NCBI RefSeq assembly: GCF_000993785.3
Contig: NZ_CP009922.3
Location: 620,001 to 684,000, forward strand
DNA from: Streptomyces xiamenensis
GTDB lineage: Bacteria > Actinomycetota > Actinomycetes > Streptomycetales > Streptomycetaceae
Direction of reading: 5' to 3'
Length of the DNA: 64,000 nt
Position numbers and translations under genes: made by a program. This document shows, piece by piece, positions 23,944 to 32,132 of this stretch. Within the stretch, counting starts at the first letter, position 1. Every line of letters starts with the position of its first letter. The notes under the pieces were generated by a model. The model was not told the origin of the DNA. It saw only the letters and a program-made list of their open reading frames with translations, and made no database searches.

Positions 23944-24323
23944 TCACGGCGGCCGGGACCCGGCCCGTCCCACCACGGCTGGGGGACCGCTCGGAGTGGG
24001 TACTCGGGCGCTGCTGGCTGTGGTGCGGGAACCGGCACACCTGGGTGCTGTGGCTGGGACAGGCCAGGACCACCGGCCACCACGCCCCGCTGTACGCCTG
24101 CGAGGAGTGCGTGGACCGGCTGCACCACACGATCATCGACTACGGCGAGGCCATGACGGACGCGCCGGTGGATGGATCGGGGATACGGGTCCCCCTGTAC
24201 CTGGCGGCCGATGAGACGCCGTGGCCGGGGCCCGTACGGTATCGGCGCGGACGGCACCGGCGCCCGCGGACGGCGCTCGGCCGGTTGTGGGAACGGGTCA
24301 TCACGGGGCGTTCCGCGCGCTGA
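23940..24323 (+). CDS. Cys/His-containing protein, third of three coupled unknown genes
   Basis: 127 aa. GTG at 23940 overlaps the previous stop (GTGA). Residues about 20-65 contain RCWLWCGNRHTWVLW and YACEECVDRLHHTI: C-x3-C plus C-x2-C with nearby His, a likely zinc site. The C-terminal third is basic (RYRRGRHRRPR). No signal peptide is seen. The trio of overlapping genes ends in a strong hairpin at 24332. The function is unknown. Confidence 0.6.
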   Translation: MITAAGTRPVPPRLGDRSEWVLGRCWLWCGNRHTWVLWLGQARTTGHHAPLYACEECVDRLHHTIIDYGEAMTDAPVDGSGIRVPLYLAADETPWPGPVRYRRGRHRRPRTALGRLWERVITGRSAR

Positions 24324-24331
24324 GAAGGCCG

Positions 24332-24363
24332 CCGGTCCGGGAGCGCGCACGCTCCCGGACCGG
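24332..24363. terminator. Bidirectional terminator hairpin
   Basis: A perfect 14-bp stem, CCGGTCCGGGAGCG (24332-24345) with CGCTCCCGGACCGG (24350-24363), and loop CGCA. It separates the small-gene trio from the convergent ABC operon. Confidence 0.8.
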
Positions 24364-24389
24364 TGCCGGCTCCGGAGGCGATGTCCGGT

Positions 24390-25247
24390 TCAGGAGACGA
24401 TGTCCTTGGTGCGGAAGCCCCGGAAGGCGAGGGCGAACAGCACCAGCGCGAAGGACACCGACACCGAGGCGCCCTTGAGCATGCCGGTCCACTCCAGTTG
24501 CGGCTGGAGAGCGTCCAGCCAGGCGAAGGCCCAGTGGGCGGGCAGGAATTCACGCCAGTCGCCGAGCGCCGTGATGGCGTCCAGGATGTTGCCCACGATG
24601 GTGAGGCCGATGGCGCCGCCGACCGCGCCCAGCGGGGCGTCGGTGACCGTGGACAGCCAGAACGCGAGCGCGGCGGTGACCAGTTGGCTCACGAACACAT
24701 AGCCGGTGATGAGCGCGATCCGGCCCACCGATTCGCCCGCGGCGATGCTGCCGCCGGTGGGCAGCTGGAGCGGTCCCCAGCCGTACGCCGCCGTTCCCAC
24801 GCCGAGCGCCACCAGGGGCAGCAGCACCATCGCGGCGGCGCTGAACAGCAGTGCCACGGTGAGCTTGCTGGCCAGCAGCCGTGAACGCGGCACCGGCGCG
24901 GCCAGCAGATAGCGCAGGGAGGACCAGCCGGCCTCCGAGGCGACGGTGTCGCCGCAGAACAGCGCCACCGGCAGCACCAGCAGGAAGCCGGCGGACAGGA
25001 AGAGGCAGGTGATGGCGAAGTTGGGGCCGGAGACGGTCGCCACGTCCATGATGCTGGGCGCGGAACGGTCGGCACGGCCGCCGCCGATGGCGAAGGCGAT
25101 GGCCACCACGAACGGCAGCGCGATCAGGATGCCCGCCACCACCTGGGTGCGGCGGCGGCGCAGTTGCCGGGCGGCCTCGACCCGCAGCGGGAGGGTGCGG
25201 CGGGGGCTGTAGCCGGGGGCGACAACGGTGTCGGTCGAGGCGTTCAC
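24390..25247 (-). CDS. ABC-2 type permease subunit
   Basis: 285 aa. GTG at 25247 overlaps the stop of the upstream hydrolase-ATPase gene (GTGA). About six membrane segments, beginning near residue 37 (VVAGILIALPFVVAIAFAI). The pattern is that of ABC-2 exporters: SEAGWSSLRYLLAAPVPRSRLLASKL near residue 115 is the coupling region. It should form the membrane channel powered by the fused ATPase upstream. The exported or removed substrate is unknown. Confidence 0.85.
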   Translation of the reverse strand: MNASTDTVVAPGYSPRRTLPLRVEAARQLRRRRTQVVAGILIALPFVVAIAFAIGGGRADRSAPSIMDVATVSGPNFAITCLFLSAGFLLVLPVALFCGDTVASEAGWSSLRYLLAAPVPRSRLLASKLTVALLFSAAAMVLLPLVALGVGTAAYGWGPLQLPTGGSIAAGESVGRIALITGYVFVSQLVTAALAFWLSTVTDAPLGAVGGAIGLTIVGNILDAITALGDWREFLPAHWAFAWLDALQPQLEWTGMLKGASVSVSFALVLFALAFRGFRTKDIVS

Positions 25248-28063
25248 GCCGCGCCTCCGATCAGGGTGAGGAAGGCGTCCTCGAGACGGCGGTGCGGGCC
25301 GATGGCCGACACCGGGACCTCCAGCCGGACGAGTTCGGGAAGGAGTTCGGTGGAGGTCATGCCGTCCAGCCGGATGAGCAGACCGTCGTCGGTGGGCCGG
25401 ACGTCGGCCACGCCGGGCAGGTCGGCGATCTTGTCGGTCAGGGCGTCGGGCACCGGGCGGGCGAGGGTGGCCAGCACGGTGTTCCCGGTGCCAGTGATGT
25501 CGGCGACGGGGCCCGCCTGGACGAGCTGTCCCCGGTCCATGACGACCAGATGGGTACAGGTCTGTTCCACCTCGGCCAGCAGGTGGCTGGAGACGATCAC
25601 GGTGCGGCCGGCCTCCGCGTAGCGGATCATCACCTCGCGCATCTCGCGGATCTGCGGCGGGTCCAGGCCGTTGGTGGGCTCGTCGAGGATCAGCAGGTCC
25701 GGCAGCCCGAGCATGGCCTGGGCGATGGCGAGCCGTTGCCGCATGCCCTGCGAGTAGGTGCGCACCGCCCGTTCCAGGGCGTCGCCGAGGCCGGCGATCT
25801 CCAGCGCCTCTGCCACGTGGGCGTCGGCGGTGGGGCGGCCGGTGGCGCGCCAGTACAGGTCGAGGTTGGCGCGGCCGGAGAGATGGGGCAGGAAGCCGGC
25901 GCCCTCGACGAAGGCGCCGACCCGGGAGAGGACCGGGGCGCCGGGGGTGATGCGCTGTCCGAAGACCCGGATCTCCCCGGCGTCGGGGGTGATCAGGCCC
26001 ATCAGCATGCGCAGGGTGGTGGTCTTGCCCGCCCCGTTGGGGCCGAGCAGGCCGAGGACCTGTCCGCGTTCGACCGAGAAGCCGAGGTCGCGCACGGCGT
26101 AGCGGTCGCTGGCGCCCGCGTAGCGCTTGGTGAGACCGGTGATGCGCAGCGGTGCGGGTTCGTTGCCGGCGGGCGTGCCGGTCGCGGCGTCGTCGGCGGC
26201 CTTGGCGGGGGCGGGCACCGGTGCGGCGGGCGTGCCGGTCGCGGCGTCCGCCGTCGCGTCGCCGTCCCCGGCGTCGCCGTCCGGCGTGCCGCTCGCCGCG
26301 GTGGCCGGGGCCGCGCCGGCGGGCGGCGGCGCGGTCGTGCGGCGGCGGCCGGTGAGCAGCAGGGCGGCGGCGATCGCCGCGGCGATCAGGGGCAGGCCCC
26401 AGGTCCACCAGGTGAGGGTGGCCGGCAGCAGGGTGGCCTGCGGCGCGGTGGGGACGGTCAGGGCCTGGTCGCCGGCCAGGGCCACGGTGTGGACGGCGGG
26501 GGCGGCCGGGGAGGCGTAGCCGAGGTCGGTGGTGGAGACCACCAGCCGCATGCGGTGGCCCGCTTCGAAGGGGTAGTCGATGGCGGGGAGCGGCAGGTCG
26601 GCGGTGGTGCCCTCCCCGTCGGTGCCGCTCACCCGCACGGGGGTGACGAGCTGGGCGGGCAGCGACTGGGTGCTGCCGTCCGGGGAGACGTCGTACACCT
26701 TGAGGAAGAGCACCGCCTCGGGGGCGTCCGAGGCGATGTGCAGGCGGACGCCGGGCGAGCCGGTGACCCGGACGGTGTCGGTCAGCGGCGCGGAGTCGAA
26801 GGTCGCGGTCTGGCCGGGGAAGTCCAGGGCCAGGCCCAGGCCGAGGGTGGACAGTCCGCTGAGCGAGCCGAGGCCGGGGACGGCGGAGATCGAGGGCGGG
26901 GTGCCGCCGGCCGGGTTGGTGAAGGTCTGGGGCTCGCCGCTCAGCTCCACCTGGCGCGGGTCGCCGTGCAGGCCGGGGTAGGTGTCGGCCTCGGCGCCGC
27001 GCAGGTTGGTGTCGCCGTTGGTGGTGTCGATGCCGGAGATGCGGGTGACCCGGAAGGCCGGTCCGGTGTCGGTGCCCTCCTCGCCCTTGAGGTAGTGGTC
27101 GAACCAGGCGGTGACGCGGTCCTGGACCCGGCCGCTCTCGGAGACGCCGCCGTCGTGTCCCGCCCAGGTCCAGTCGACGGCGACCGGGGCGCCGTTGGCC
27201 TCGATGGCCTCGGCCATGGCGTCGGCGTGGTCCAGGGGGAAGAGTGAGTCGTGCTGGCCCTGCACGATGAGGGCGGGGACGTCGATGCGGTCGGCGACGG
27301 CGGAGGGGCTGCGCTCGGTGAGCAGCGCGGTGGCCTCGTCGTCGGGGGCGCCGGCGACGGCGACGCGTTCGTACATCGCGCACAGTTCGGCGGCGAAGTT
27401 CCCGCAGCCGGGGGCGCCGTTCTCGCTCGCGCCGGTGGCGAAGAAGATCCCGGCCCACAGCTTCTTGAAGACGCCGTCGGGGAAGAGCGCGTCGGCGAGG
27501 TTCCAGTAGGTGATGCGGGGCGCGATGGCGTCGACCCGGTCGTCGTACCCGGCGGCCAGCAGCGAGATGGCGCCGCCGTACGAGTCGCCGCTGATGCCGA
27601 CCCGGGGGTCGCCCTCGGCGTCGAGCTGGACCTCGGGCTGCTGGGCGAGCCAGTCGATGAGGCGGCTGACGTCGGCGACCTCGGCCTCGGGGTCGTTCAG
27701 GCCGATCTGCCCGCCGGAGTCGCCGAAGCCGCGCGCGGACCAGGTGAGGACCGCGTAGCCGTCGCGGGCGAGTGCCTCGGCCTGGCCGCGCAGGTCGTGC
27801 TTGCTGCCGCCGAAGCCGTGGGCCAGCAGGACGGCGGGGCGGGGGGTGCCCGGGTCGCCGGAGGTGAAGTAGGAGGTGTCGATCCCTATGGAGTCACCGT
27901 CCGCGTCCGGCATCTGGGCCATCCGGTCCTGGCGGTGCACCTGGGGCCCGCTGTCCCCTGCGGCGACGGTCCAGGTGCCGGCTCCGACGAGGACGGCGGC
28001 CAGGGCTGCGGCACCCGCGAGCAGCCGCCCGCGCCGCCATGGCCTAGGAGGGGTCATGGGCAC
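25244..28063 (-). CDS. Fusion of extracytoplasmic serine hydrolase (CocE/S15-like) with membrane anchor and ABC ATPase
   Basis: 939 aa, unusual single polypeptide. GTG at 28063 has GGAAGGA 5 nt upstream; the in-frame ATG at 28057 is too far from it. Residues 11-35 are a signal-anchor. The alpha/beta hydrolase follows: AHGFGGSKHD near 81, nucleophile elbow GDSYGG (Ser161), late Asp in GQHDSLFP and His in WAGHDGG. A beta-sandwich domain like the C-terminal part of CocE/X-Pro peptidases comes next, then a membrane segment near residue 550 (WWTWGLPLIAAAIAAALLL) and an Ala/Pro/Thr linker. The last 300 residues are an ABC ATPase with GPNGAGKTT, signature YSQGMRQRLAIAQ and LILDEPTNGLDP. The expected topology places the hydrolase outside and the ATPase inside. 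Confidence 0.88.
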   Translation of the reverse strand: MPMTPPRPWRRGRLLAGAAALAAVLVGAGTWTVAAGDSGPQVHRQDRMAQMPDADGDSIGIDTSYFTSGDPGTPRPAVLLAHGFGGSKHDLRGQAEALARDGYAVLTWSARGFGDSGGQIGLNDPEAEVADVSRLIDWLAQQPEVQLDAEGDPRVGISGDSYGGAISLLAAGYDDRVDAIAPRITYWNLADALFPDGVFKKLWAGIFFATGASENGAPGCGNFAAELCAMYERVAVAGAPDDEATALLTERSPSAVADRIDVPALIVQGQHDSLFPLDHADAMAEAIEANGAPVAVDWTWAGHDGGVSESGRVQDRVTAWFDHYLKGEEGTDTGPAFRVTRISGIDTTNGDTNLRGAEADTYPGLHGDPRQVELSGEPQTFTNPAGGTPPSISAVPGLGSLSGLSTLGLGLALDFPGQTATFDSAPLTDTVRVTGSPGVRLHIASDAPEAVLFLKVYDVSPDGSTQSLPAQLVTPVRVSGTDGEGTTADLPLPAIDYPFEAGHRMRLVVSTTDLGYASPAAPAVHTVALAGDQALTVPTAPQATLLPATLTWWTWGLPLIAAAIAAALLLTGRRRTTAPPPAGAAPATAASGTPDGDAGDGDATADAATGTPAAPVPAPAKAADDAATGTPAGNEPAPLRITGLTKRYAGASDRYAVRDLGFSVERGQVLGLLGPNGAGKTTTLRMLMGLITPDAGEIRVFGQRITPGAPVLSRVGAFVEGAGFLPHLSGRANLDLYWRATGRPTADAHVAEALEIAGLGDALERAVRTYSQGMRQRLAIAQAMLGLPDLLILDEPTNGLDPPQIREMREVMIRYAEAGRTVIVSSHLLAEVEQTCTHLVVMDRGQLVQAGPVADITGTGNTVLATLARPVPDALTDKIADLPGVADVRPTDDGLLIRLDGMTSTELLPELVRLEVPVSAIGPHRRLEDAFLTLIGGAA

Positions 28064-28198
28064 GGGGTTCCTTCCACGGGCGGATCACCAACCTAACCGA
28101 TCACCCGGAGGGACCCCGCCCGCCCCCTGCTGGTTGATTCGCCGGGTGATACTCGGGGGACATTACGGATCATCACGGGCTATTCCGGGAGGCCGGGC

Positions 28199-28426
28199 AT
28201 GGGTCAGGGTGTGCACGTCACGGATCTGCCGGGGGTCGGGAAGCGGTACGACATCGATCTGGAGCGCGAGGACGAGCGGGTCTCGGTGGTGATCAGGTCC
28301 GGCGGGATGCGTGATCTGTACGTCTTCACCTCCCGCTCCGCCGACCCGACGGCGGTCCTGGAGCTGACGGAGGAGCAGGCCCGCAAGGTCGGGGCGGTGC
28401 TGTCGGCGACCTTCTTCGAGTCGTGA
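28199..28426 (+). CDS. Short TrkA-C-like regulatory subunit for cation:proton antiporter
   Basis: 75 aa. ATG at 28199 (MGQGVHVTDLPGVGKRYDID). It matches the small regulatory proteins encoded before CPA2 antiporters: an N-terminal segment ending in G-x-G-x-R/K-Y followed by short strands (VSVVIRSGGMRDLYVF) and a helix (EEQARKVGAVLSATFF). Longer homologues (KhtT type) carry a full TrkA_C domain, which is missing here. It lies 15 nt before the antiporter gene, so it is probably its cytoplasmic regulator. Confidence 0.75.
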   Translation: MGQGVHVTDLPGVGKRYDIDLEREDERVSVVIRSGGMRDLYVFTSRSADPTAVLELTEEQARKVGAVLSATFFES

Positions 28427-28441
28427 GGAGGCGGCGGGCGG

Positions 28442-29920
28442 GTGCCGGAAGCTGATCTGCTCGGCCTGGGTGCCGCCGTACTGGTCGCGGGGCTGCTGGC
28501 GCGGCTGGCCCGCCGGTACGGGCTTCCGTCCGTGCCCTGCTACATGCTGGTGGGTATCGCGCTGGGCCCCGGTACACCGGGCCCGGTACTGATCTCCCAC
28601 CCGGACGATCTGGCCCTGATCGCCGCGCTCGGGCTGGTGCTGCTGCTCTTCCACCTGGGCGTGGAGTTCCCGGTGGACGAGGTGCTGGGCGGCGGGCGCC
28701 GCCTGGTGGTGGCGGCGGGCTGCTACATCGGGCTGAACATGACGGCCGGGCTGCTCTTCGGCTTCGCGCTGGGCTGGGGCGCGTCCTCGGCGCTGGTGAT
28801 CGCCGGGGCGCTGGGCATCTCCTCGTCCGCGATCGTCACCAAGCTGCTGATCGAGCTGCACCGGCTGACCAACGCGGAGACCCCGGTGATCCTGGGGATC
28901 ATCGTGCTGGAGGACCTGTTCCTCGCCTTCTATCTGGCGCTGCTCGCCCCCGTGCTGTCGGCCGGTGACACCCCGGGCCGGATCGCCCGGGACGTCGCCA
29001 TCAGCTTCGGGATGCTGGCCGGGCTGCTGCTGGTGGCGCGGTTCGGGGCCCGGGCGGTGGGGCGGGTGCTGGACTCCCGGGAGGACGAGGTGCTGGCGGT
29101 GGTCACCATCGGTCTGGTGGTGCTGGTGGCCGGGACCTCGCAGGAGGCGGGGGTCTCGGACGCCGTCGGGGCGCTGCTGACGGGTCTGGTGGTCTCCCGC
29201 ACGCGGCTGCGGGAGCGGGTGGAGCGGCTGGTGACACCGCTGCGGGACGTGTTCGCGGCGGTGTTCTTCGTGGCGTTCGGGCTGAGCATCGACACCGGAC
29301 ACCTGGGCGCGGTGGCGGTGCCGGTGGCGCTGGCCGTCGTGGTGACCGTGGTCGCCAATCTGAGCGCGGGCATCGTCACGGCGCGGCTGTTCGGCTTCAA
29401 CCAGCGCGGCGCGGCCAACATCGGGCTGACGGTGCTGGGGCGCGGCGAGTTCTCGCTGATCCTGGCCACGCTCGCGCTGGCGGCCGGCCTGGACTCGCGG
29501 ATCGGCCCGTTCGTGGCGCTGTACGTCCTGGTGCTGGCGGTGCTCAGTCCACTGTTCGCGGCGCGTTCGCGCTATCTGGCGCGGGTGATGCCGGACTGGC
29601 TGCTGCGCCGTGACTGGACGTATGTGCGTGAGGAGACGATCAGCACCTCCTGCACGCATCTGGATCAGATCCGGGTCACCGAGACGGATGCCGAGGAGTG
29701 CCCGGAGTGCGTGGCCACCGGGAGCGACTGGGTCGCGCTGCGGCTGTGCATGACCTGCGGTTACGTGGGGTGCTGCGACGACTCCCCGCACCGGCACGCC
29801 AGCACCCACGCGGCCCGGGCGCGCCATCCGATCATCCAGTCGGCGCAGCCGGGTGAGGACTGGCGCTGGTGTTTCATCGACGAGACCCTGGTGCGGGCGC
29901 CGCTGGGCACCAAGCGCTGA
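28442..29920 (+). CDS. CPA2 cation:proton antiporter fused to a C-terminal UBP-type zinc finger
   Basis: 492 aa. GTG at 28442 with GAGGAGG upstream. Residues 1-390 are a CPA2 exchanger with about 12 membrane segments: GLPSVPCYMLVGIALGPGTPG near 29, LFHLGVEFPVDEV, LGISSSAIVTKLLIELHRL near 123 and IIVLEDLFLAFYLALLAP. From about residue 400 a zinc-finger domain begins: CTHL, then CPEC, CMTCGYVGCCDDSPHRHASTH and the ending RWCFIDE. This is the Cys/His layout of ZnF-UBP domains, which bind ubiquitin C-termini in eukaryotes and have unknown ligands in bacteria. It lies in the cytoplasm and could sense a ligand or pH. Confidence 0.9.
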   Translation: MPEADLLGLGAAVLVAGLLARLARRYGLPSVPCYMLVGIALGPGTPGPVLISHPDDLALIAALGLVLLLFHLGVEFPVDEVLGGGRRLVVAAGCYIGLNMTAGLLFGFALGWGASSALVIAGALGISSSAIVTKLLIELHRLTNAETPVILGIIVLEDLFLAFYLALLAPVLSAGDTPGRIARDVAISFGMLAGLLLVARFGARAVGRVLDSREDEVLAVVTIGLVVLVAGTSQEAGVSDAVGALLTGLVVSRTRLRERVERLVTPLRDVFAAVFFVAFGLSIDTGHLGAVAVPVALAVVVTVVANLSAGIVTARLFGFNQRGAANIGLTVLGRGEFSLILATLALAAGLDSRIGPFVALYVLVLAVLSPLFAARSRYLARVMPDWLLRRDWTYVREETISTSCTHLDQIRVTETDAEECPECVATGSDWVALRLCMTCGYVGCCDDSPHRHASTHAARARHPIIQSAQPGEDWRWCFIDETLVRAPLGTKR

Positions 29921-29945
29921 CGAAGCGCCGGTCAAGCTTTCACCA

Positions 29946-29971
29946 AAGCATTTACATGTAGCAAGCAACTT
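29946..29971. promoter_or_regulatory. AT-rich promoter/operator region of MarR-efflux operon
   Basis: AAGCATTTACATGTAGC contains the palindrome TACATGTA and stands out in GC-rich DNA directly upstream of the MarR gene. The decamer AAGCATTTAC recurs at 34730-34739 before the FMO gene. MarR autoregulation at this site is likely but inferred. Confidence 0.45.
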
Positions 29972-29988
29972 GTCGTACGGTCGAATCC

Positions 29989-30441
29989 GTGACCGAGCAT
30001 GCGACGAGCTCCTACGCGGAGCTGGGCCGCCATCTGTGGGCCGTGGGAGCGATCAACCGGGAGATGGGGCGATCCCTGCCGCACGACTGTCCCCCGGCGA
30101 CGCTGGCGTTGATCTCGATCCTGGCGCGGAAGGGGGAACTGCGCATGGGCGGGCTCGCCGACCTGATCGGCGTCGACATCTCGGTCGCCAGCCGCTACGC
30201 GACCCACGCGGTGGAGCGCGGCTGGGTGGAGCGCACGCCGGACCCGGACGACAAACGGTCCCGGCTGCTGCGGGTGACCGACAGCGGCGAGGAGCTGCTG
30301 GCCGAGCTGTCCGAGCGCTACGCCGAGGCCCTGTCCCGCTATCTCGCCGACTGGTCGGACACCGACGTCAGACACCTCATTGAACTGCTGATCCGCCTGC
30401 GGACGAGCTTCGACAGCTGCCGCGCCAAGCCGGCGGAGTAA
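29989..30441 (+). CDS. MarR-family transcriptional regulator
   Basis: 150 aa. GTG at 29989; no clear ribosome site, so the transcript may be nearly leaderless. Winged helix-turn-helix at about residues 35-100: LALISILARKGELRMGGLADLIGVDISVASRY and the wing DPDDKRSRLLRVTDSG. MarR proteins are dimeric repressors released by small phenolic or drug ligands. It precedes a DHA2-type efflux pump by 28 nt, so local repression of the pump is the likely role. Confidence 0.9.
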   Translation: MTEHATSSYAELGRHLWAVGAINREMGRSLPHDCPPATLALISILARKGELRMGGLADLIGVDISVASRYATHAVERGWVERTPDPDDKRSRLLRVTDSGEELLAELSERYAEALSRYLADWSDTDVRHLIELLIRLRTSFDSCRAKPAE

Positions 30442-30469
30442 CCAACCAGGGAAGAAGCACCCGAAGCGT

Positions 30470-32080
30470 ATGTCCTCACCTCGTCCTGCCCCCGCGCGTC
30501 ACGACGCCGCCCCCGCCGCCGCCCCGCCCGAGGCCGCGCCGGAGGGCGCCGCCATGACGCACCGGGAGATCCTGCGGGCGCTGTCCGGGCTGCTGCTCGG
30601 CATGTTCGCCGCCATCCTCTCCTCCACCATCGTCACCAACGCGCTGCCGCACATCATCGCGGACCTCGGCGGCGGCCAGAGCGCGTACACCTGGGTCATC
30701 ACCGCGACCCTGCTGGCCATGACGGCCTCCATGCCGCTGTGGGGCAAGCTGGCCGACCTCTTCAACAAGAAGCTGCTGATCCAGCTGGCGCTGATCATCT
30801 ACATCACCGGCTCGGTGATCGCCGGGCTCTCGCAGAACTCCGCGACGCTGATCGGCGTACGGGTGGTGCAGGGCATCGGCGTGGGCGGACTCGCCGCGCT
30901 GGCGCAGATCATCATGGCCGCCATGACCACCCCGCGCGAGCGCGGCCGGTACGGCGGTTACTTCGGCGCCACCTTCGCCGCCGCGACCGTCTCCGGGCCG
31001 CTGATCGGCGGGGTCATCACCGACACCCCGGGGCTCGGCTGGCGCTGGTGCTTCTACATCGGGGTGCCGATAGCCGCGGTCGCCCTGGTGGTGCTCCAGC
31101 GCACGCTGAAGCTGCCGGTGGTCCGGCGCAAGGTGCGCATCGACTGGCTGGGCGCGCTGCTGCTGTCCGGCGCCGTCTCCCTGCTGCTGATCTGGATCAC
31201 GCTGGCCGGCGACTCGTACGCCTGGGCCTCGTGGCAGACGGCCGTGATGACCGGAGGCTCGGTGGTGCTGGGCCTGCTGTTCGTGCTGGCCGAGTCGCGG
31301 GCCAGTGACCCGATCATGCCGCTGCGGCTGTTCCGGGACCGTACGATCACGCTCTCCTCGCTGGCGTCCCTGTTCGTGGGGATCGCGATGTTCAGCGGCA
31401 CGGTGTTCTTCAGCCAGTACTTCCAGCTGGCGCGCGGCGAGTCCGCGACCATGTCGGGAGTCATGACGATCCCGATGATCCTGGGTCTGTCGGTCTCCTC
31501 CACCGTCTCGGGGCGGATGATCTCGCGCACCGGGCAGTGGAAGAACTGGCTGGTCGCGGGCGGTCTGCTGATCAGCTCCGGGATGCTGCTGCTGGGCACC
31601 ATCCGGTTCGACACCGCGTACTGGCAGGTCGCCGTCTTCATGACGCTGCTGGGTCTGGGCATCGGCATGATGATGCAGAACCTGGTGCTGGCCTCGCAGA
31701 ACCAGGTGCAGCCCTCCGACCTGGGCGCGGCCAGCTCGGTGGTGAACTTCTTCCGTTCCTTCGGCGGCGCCCTGGGCGTCGCGGCGCTGGGCGCGGTGCT
31801 CGCCAACCGGGTGAGTCAGTACACCCGGGAAGGGCTGGCGCAGCTCGGCGTGGACGCCGGTGATGGAGCCGTCGGGGGCGGCGGCATCCCGGACCTGAGC
31901 CAGCTCCCCGACCCGCTGCGGGCGGTGCTGGAGACGGCGTACGGGCACGGGGTCGGGGACGTGTTCCTCTTCGGCGCCCCGGCGGCGGTGCTGGCCTTCG
32001 TGATCACGCTGTTCATCAAGGAGGTCGCGCTGCGCGGCAGCCAGCAGGCGCCGCAGGCGAGCGGGACCGCCTCCTCCTGA
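30470..32080 (+). CDS. MFS multidrug efflux transporter, DHA2 (EmrB/QacA) family
   Basis: 536 aa. ATG at 30470 after AGGGAAG. About 14 membrane segments, the number typical of DHA2 exporters. Motifs: SSTIVTNALPHIIADLGG near residue 45 (motif D1), LWGKLADLFNKK near residue 89 (motif A) and GVRVVQGIGVGGLAALAQI near residue 126 (motif B). The proline/glycine motif C appears as GPLIGGVI. It exports drugs or metabolites in exchange for protons and is probably controlled by the upstream MarR. The C-terminal end is polar. Confidence 0.92.
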   Translation: MSSPRPAPARHDAAPAAAPPEAAPEGAAMTHREILRALSGLLLGMFAAILSSTIVTNALPHIIADLGGGQSAYTWVITATLLAMTASMPLWGKLADLFNKKLLIQLALIIYITGSVIAGLSQNSATLIGVRVVQGIGVGGLAALAQIIMAAMTTPRERGRYGGYFGATFAAATVSGPLIGGVITDTPGLGWRWCFYIGVPIAAVALVVLQRTLKLPVVRRKVRIDWLGALLLSGAVSLLLIWITLAGDSYAWASWQTAVMTGGSVVLGLLFVLAESRASDPIMPLRLFRDRTITLSSLASLFVGIAMFSGTVFFSQYFQLARGESATMSGVMTIPMILGLSVSSTVSGRMISRTGQWKNWLVAGGLLISSGMLLLGTIRFDTAYWQVAVFMTLLGLGIGMMMQNLVLASQNQVQPSDLGAASSVVNFFRSFGGALGVAALGAVLANRVSQYTREGLAQLGVDAGDGAVGGGGIPDLSQLPDPLRAVLETAYGHGVGDVFLFGAPAAVLAFVITLFIKEVALRGSQQAPQASGTASS

Positions 32081-32132
32081 GCGGCGGCGGTGCCGGGAGG
32101 AGACGGTCCGGTGGCGGGTGCGGGCCCCTGGA

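Noticed and set aside
25292-27247. 651-codon plus-strand open frame over the hydrolase-ATPase fusion
   Set aside because: Antisense shadow; no motif, composition dominated by Gly, Val and Asp.
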